A DNA stretch of 14,738 bases, taken from Omnitrophica WOR_2 bacterium RBG_13_41_10. Lineage in GTDB: Bacteria; Omnitrophota; Gorgyraeia; Gygaellales; Profunditerraquicolaceae. Of this stretch, positions 14,434 to 14,738 are shown piece after piece. The translations under genes and the position numbers were made by a program. The DNA is taken from NCBI GenBank assembly GCA_001805465.1, contig MHGH01000013.1, forward strand, positions 180,525-195,262, in the 5' to 3' direction. The number at the start of each line of letters is the position of its first letter. Position 1 is the first letter of the stretch. The notes below the pieces were generated by a model that made no database searches, was not told the DNA's origin, and saw nothing but the letters and a program-made list of their open reading frames with translations.

Positions 14434-14738
14434 TTACTTCTTAGGATATCGGCATATTCCAATCAACTCCGTTGCTCGCCTTAGCCCTTCTTTGCTAATG
14501 TCAAAATCCTCAAGACCTGCCTCATCCCATGAACGGGTAGCCACCGTATGACAAATTTTTCTTCGCAAAAAATTAGGCAATATCGCCCGTAAGTGAAAAA
14601 TATCTATTTTCTGTAGGCAGTAATGCAGAGTTGACTGTCGTCGTCTTTGTCCGAAAATTTCTACGCTGGTAAAACATTTTTTTAGAATATCTTCGAAATC
14701 TTTCTTGCAAAATTCTGTTTTATGGTAGGGGTCTTTAG
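14434..14738 (-). CDS. SAM-dependent methyltransferase, C-terminal part (5' end beyond window edge)
   Basis: One hundred residues followed by TAA at 14436-14434; the gene enters from beyond base 14738. The fragment begins KDPYHKTEFCKKDFEDILKK and continues with FTSVEIFGQ. This layout (Pro-Tyr-His, then Glu-Phe and a helix, then a strand ending in F-GQ) is what I expect in the C-terminal substrate-binding half of class I methyltransferases in polysaccharide clusters. The SAM-binding motifs would lie upstream and cannot be seen, so the family call rests on this pattern and context. The remainder is basic (FLRRK) and ends CRYPKK. It is followed after 7 nt by a GT4 gene and probably shares its operon. 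Confidence 0.65.
   Translation of the reverse strand, partial: KDPYHKTEFCKKDFEDILKKCFTSVEIFGQRRRQSTLHYCLQKIDIFHLRAILPNFLRRKICHTVATRSWDEAGLEDFDISKEGLRRATELIGICRYPKK

Noticed and set aside
1..14738. CRISPR array, tRNA, rRNA or other known RNA gene
   Set aside because: No regularly spaced direct repeats and no recognisable tRNA arms or conserved rRNA, tmRNA, RNase P or SRP segments were seen by eye.

Overview
The window is an almost entirely one-directional block: every intact gene reads on the minus strand, so transcription runs from high to low coordinates. It looks like part of a surface-polysaccharide (capsule, exopolysaccharide or O-antigen-like) assembly locus from an AT-rich, uncultured Gram-negative-type bacterium. 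The mix of an ExeA/exosortase-locus type ATPase, a NodU-type carbamoyltransferase, a B12-domain-type radical SAM protein and many GT4 glycosyltransferases suggests a candidate phylum such as Omnitrophota. That placement is inference from gene vocabulary, with no marker gene present.

Layout in transcription order. Upstream unit: the C-terminal end of a SAM methyltransferase (14738-14434), then two GT4 glycosyltransferases (14426-13290 and 13290-12154), packed with 7 nt and a 1-nt overlap. A 516-bp gap (11638-12153) follows. It contains a decayed plus-strand C-terminal fragment of an IS4-like transposase, the only sign of coding on the plus strand. Main unit: methyltransferase with a Trm112-like N-terminus (11631-10564), second methyltransferase (10531-9812), radical SAM protein (9786-8287), polytopic GT-C-like membrane protein (8281-7169), GT4 (7178-6057), GT4 (6060-4864), carbamoyltransferase (4867-3119), WbuB-like GT4 (3117-1876) and a PglC/WbaP-type phosphoglycosyl transferase (1919-1305). 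Genes from the radical SAM protein down are joined by gaps of 5 nt or less or by overlaps. Last come two tandem paralogous AAA ATPases (1260-457 and 404-beyond the edge), each with its own promoter-like sequence.

How they may work together: the phosphoglycosyl transferase would load the first sugar phosphate onto a lipid carrier at the inner membrane, and the cytoplasmic GT4 enzymes would extend it. The membrane protein may add a sugar from a lipid-linked donor on the far side. The carbamoyltransferase, methyltransferases and radical SAM enzyme would decorate the glycan. The ATPases resemble those of exosortase-linked exopolysaccharide and secretion loci. No flippase, polymerase, export protein, exosortase or sugar-nucleotide synthesis gene is visible, so the locus must continue outside the window. 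Several start codons differ from the longest open frame and are explained in the entries.
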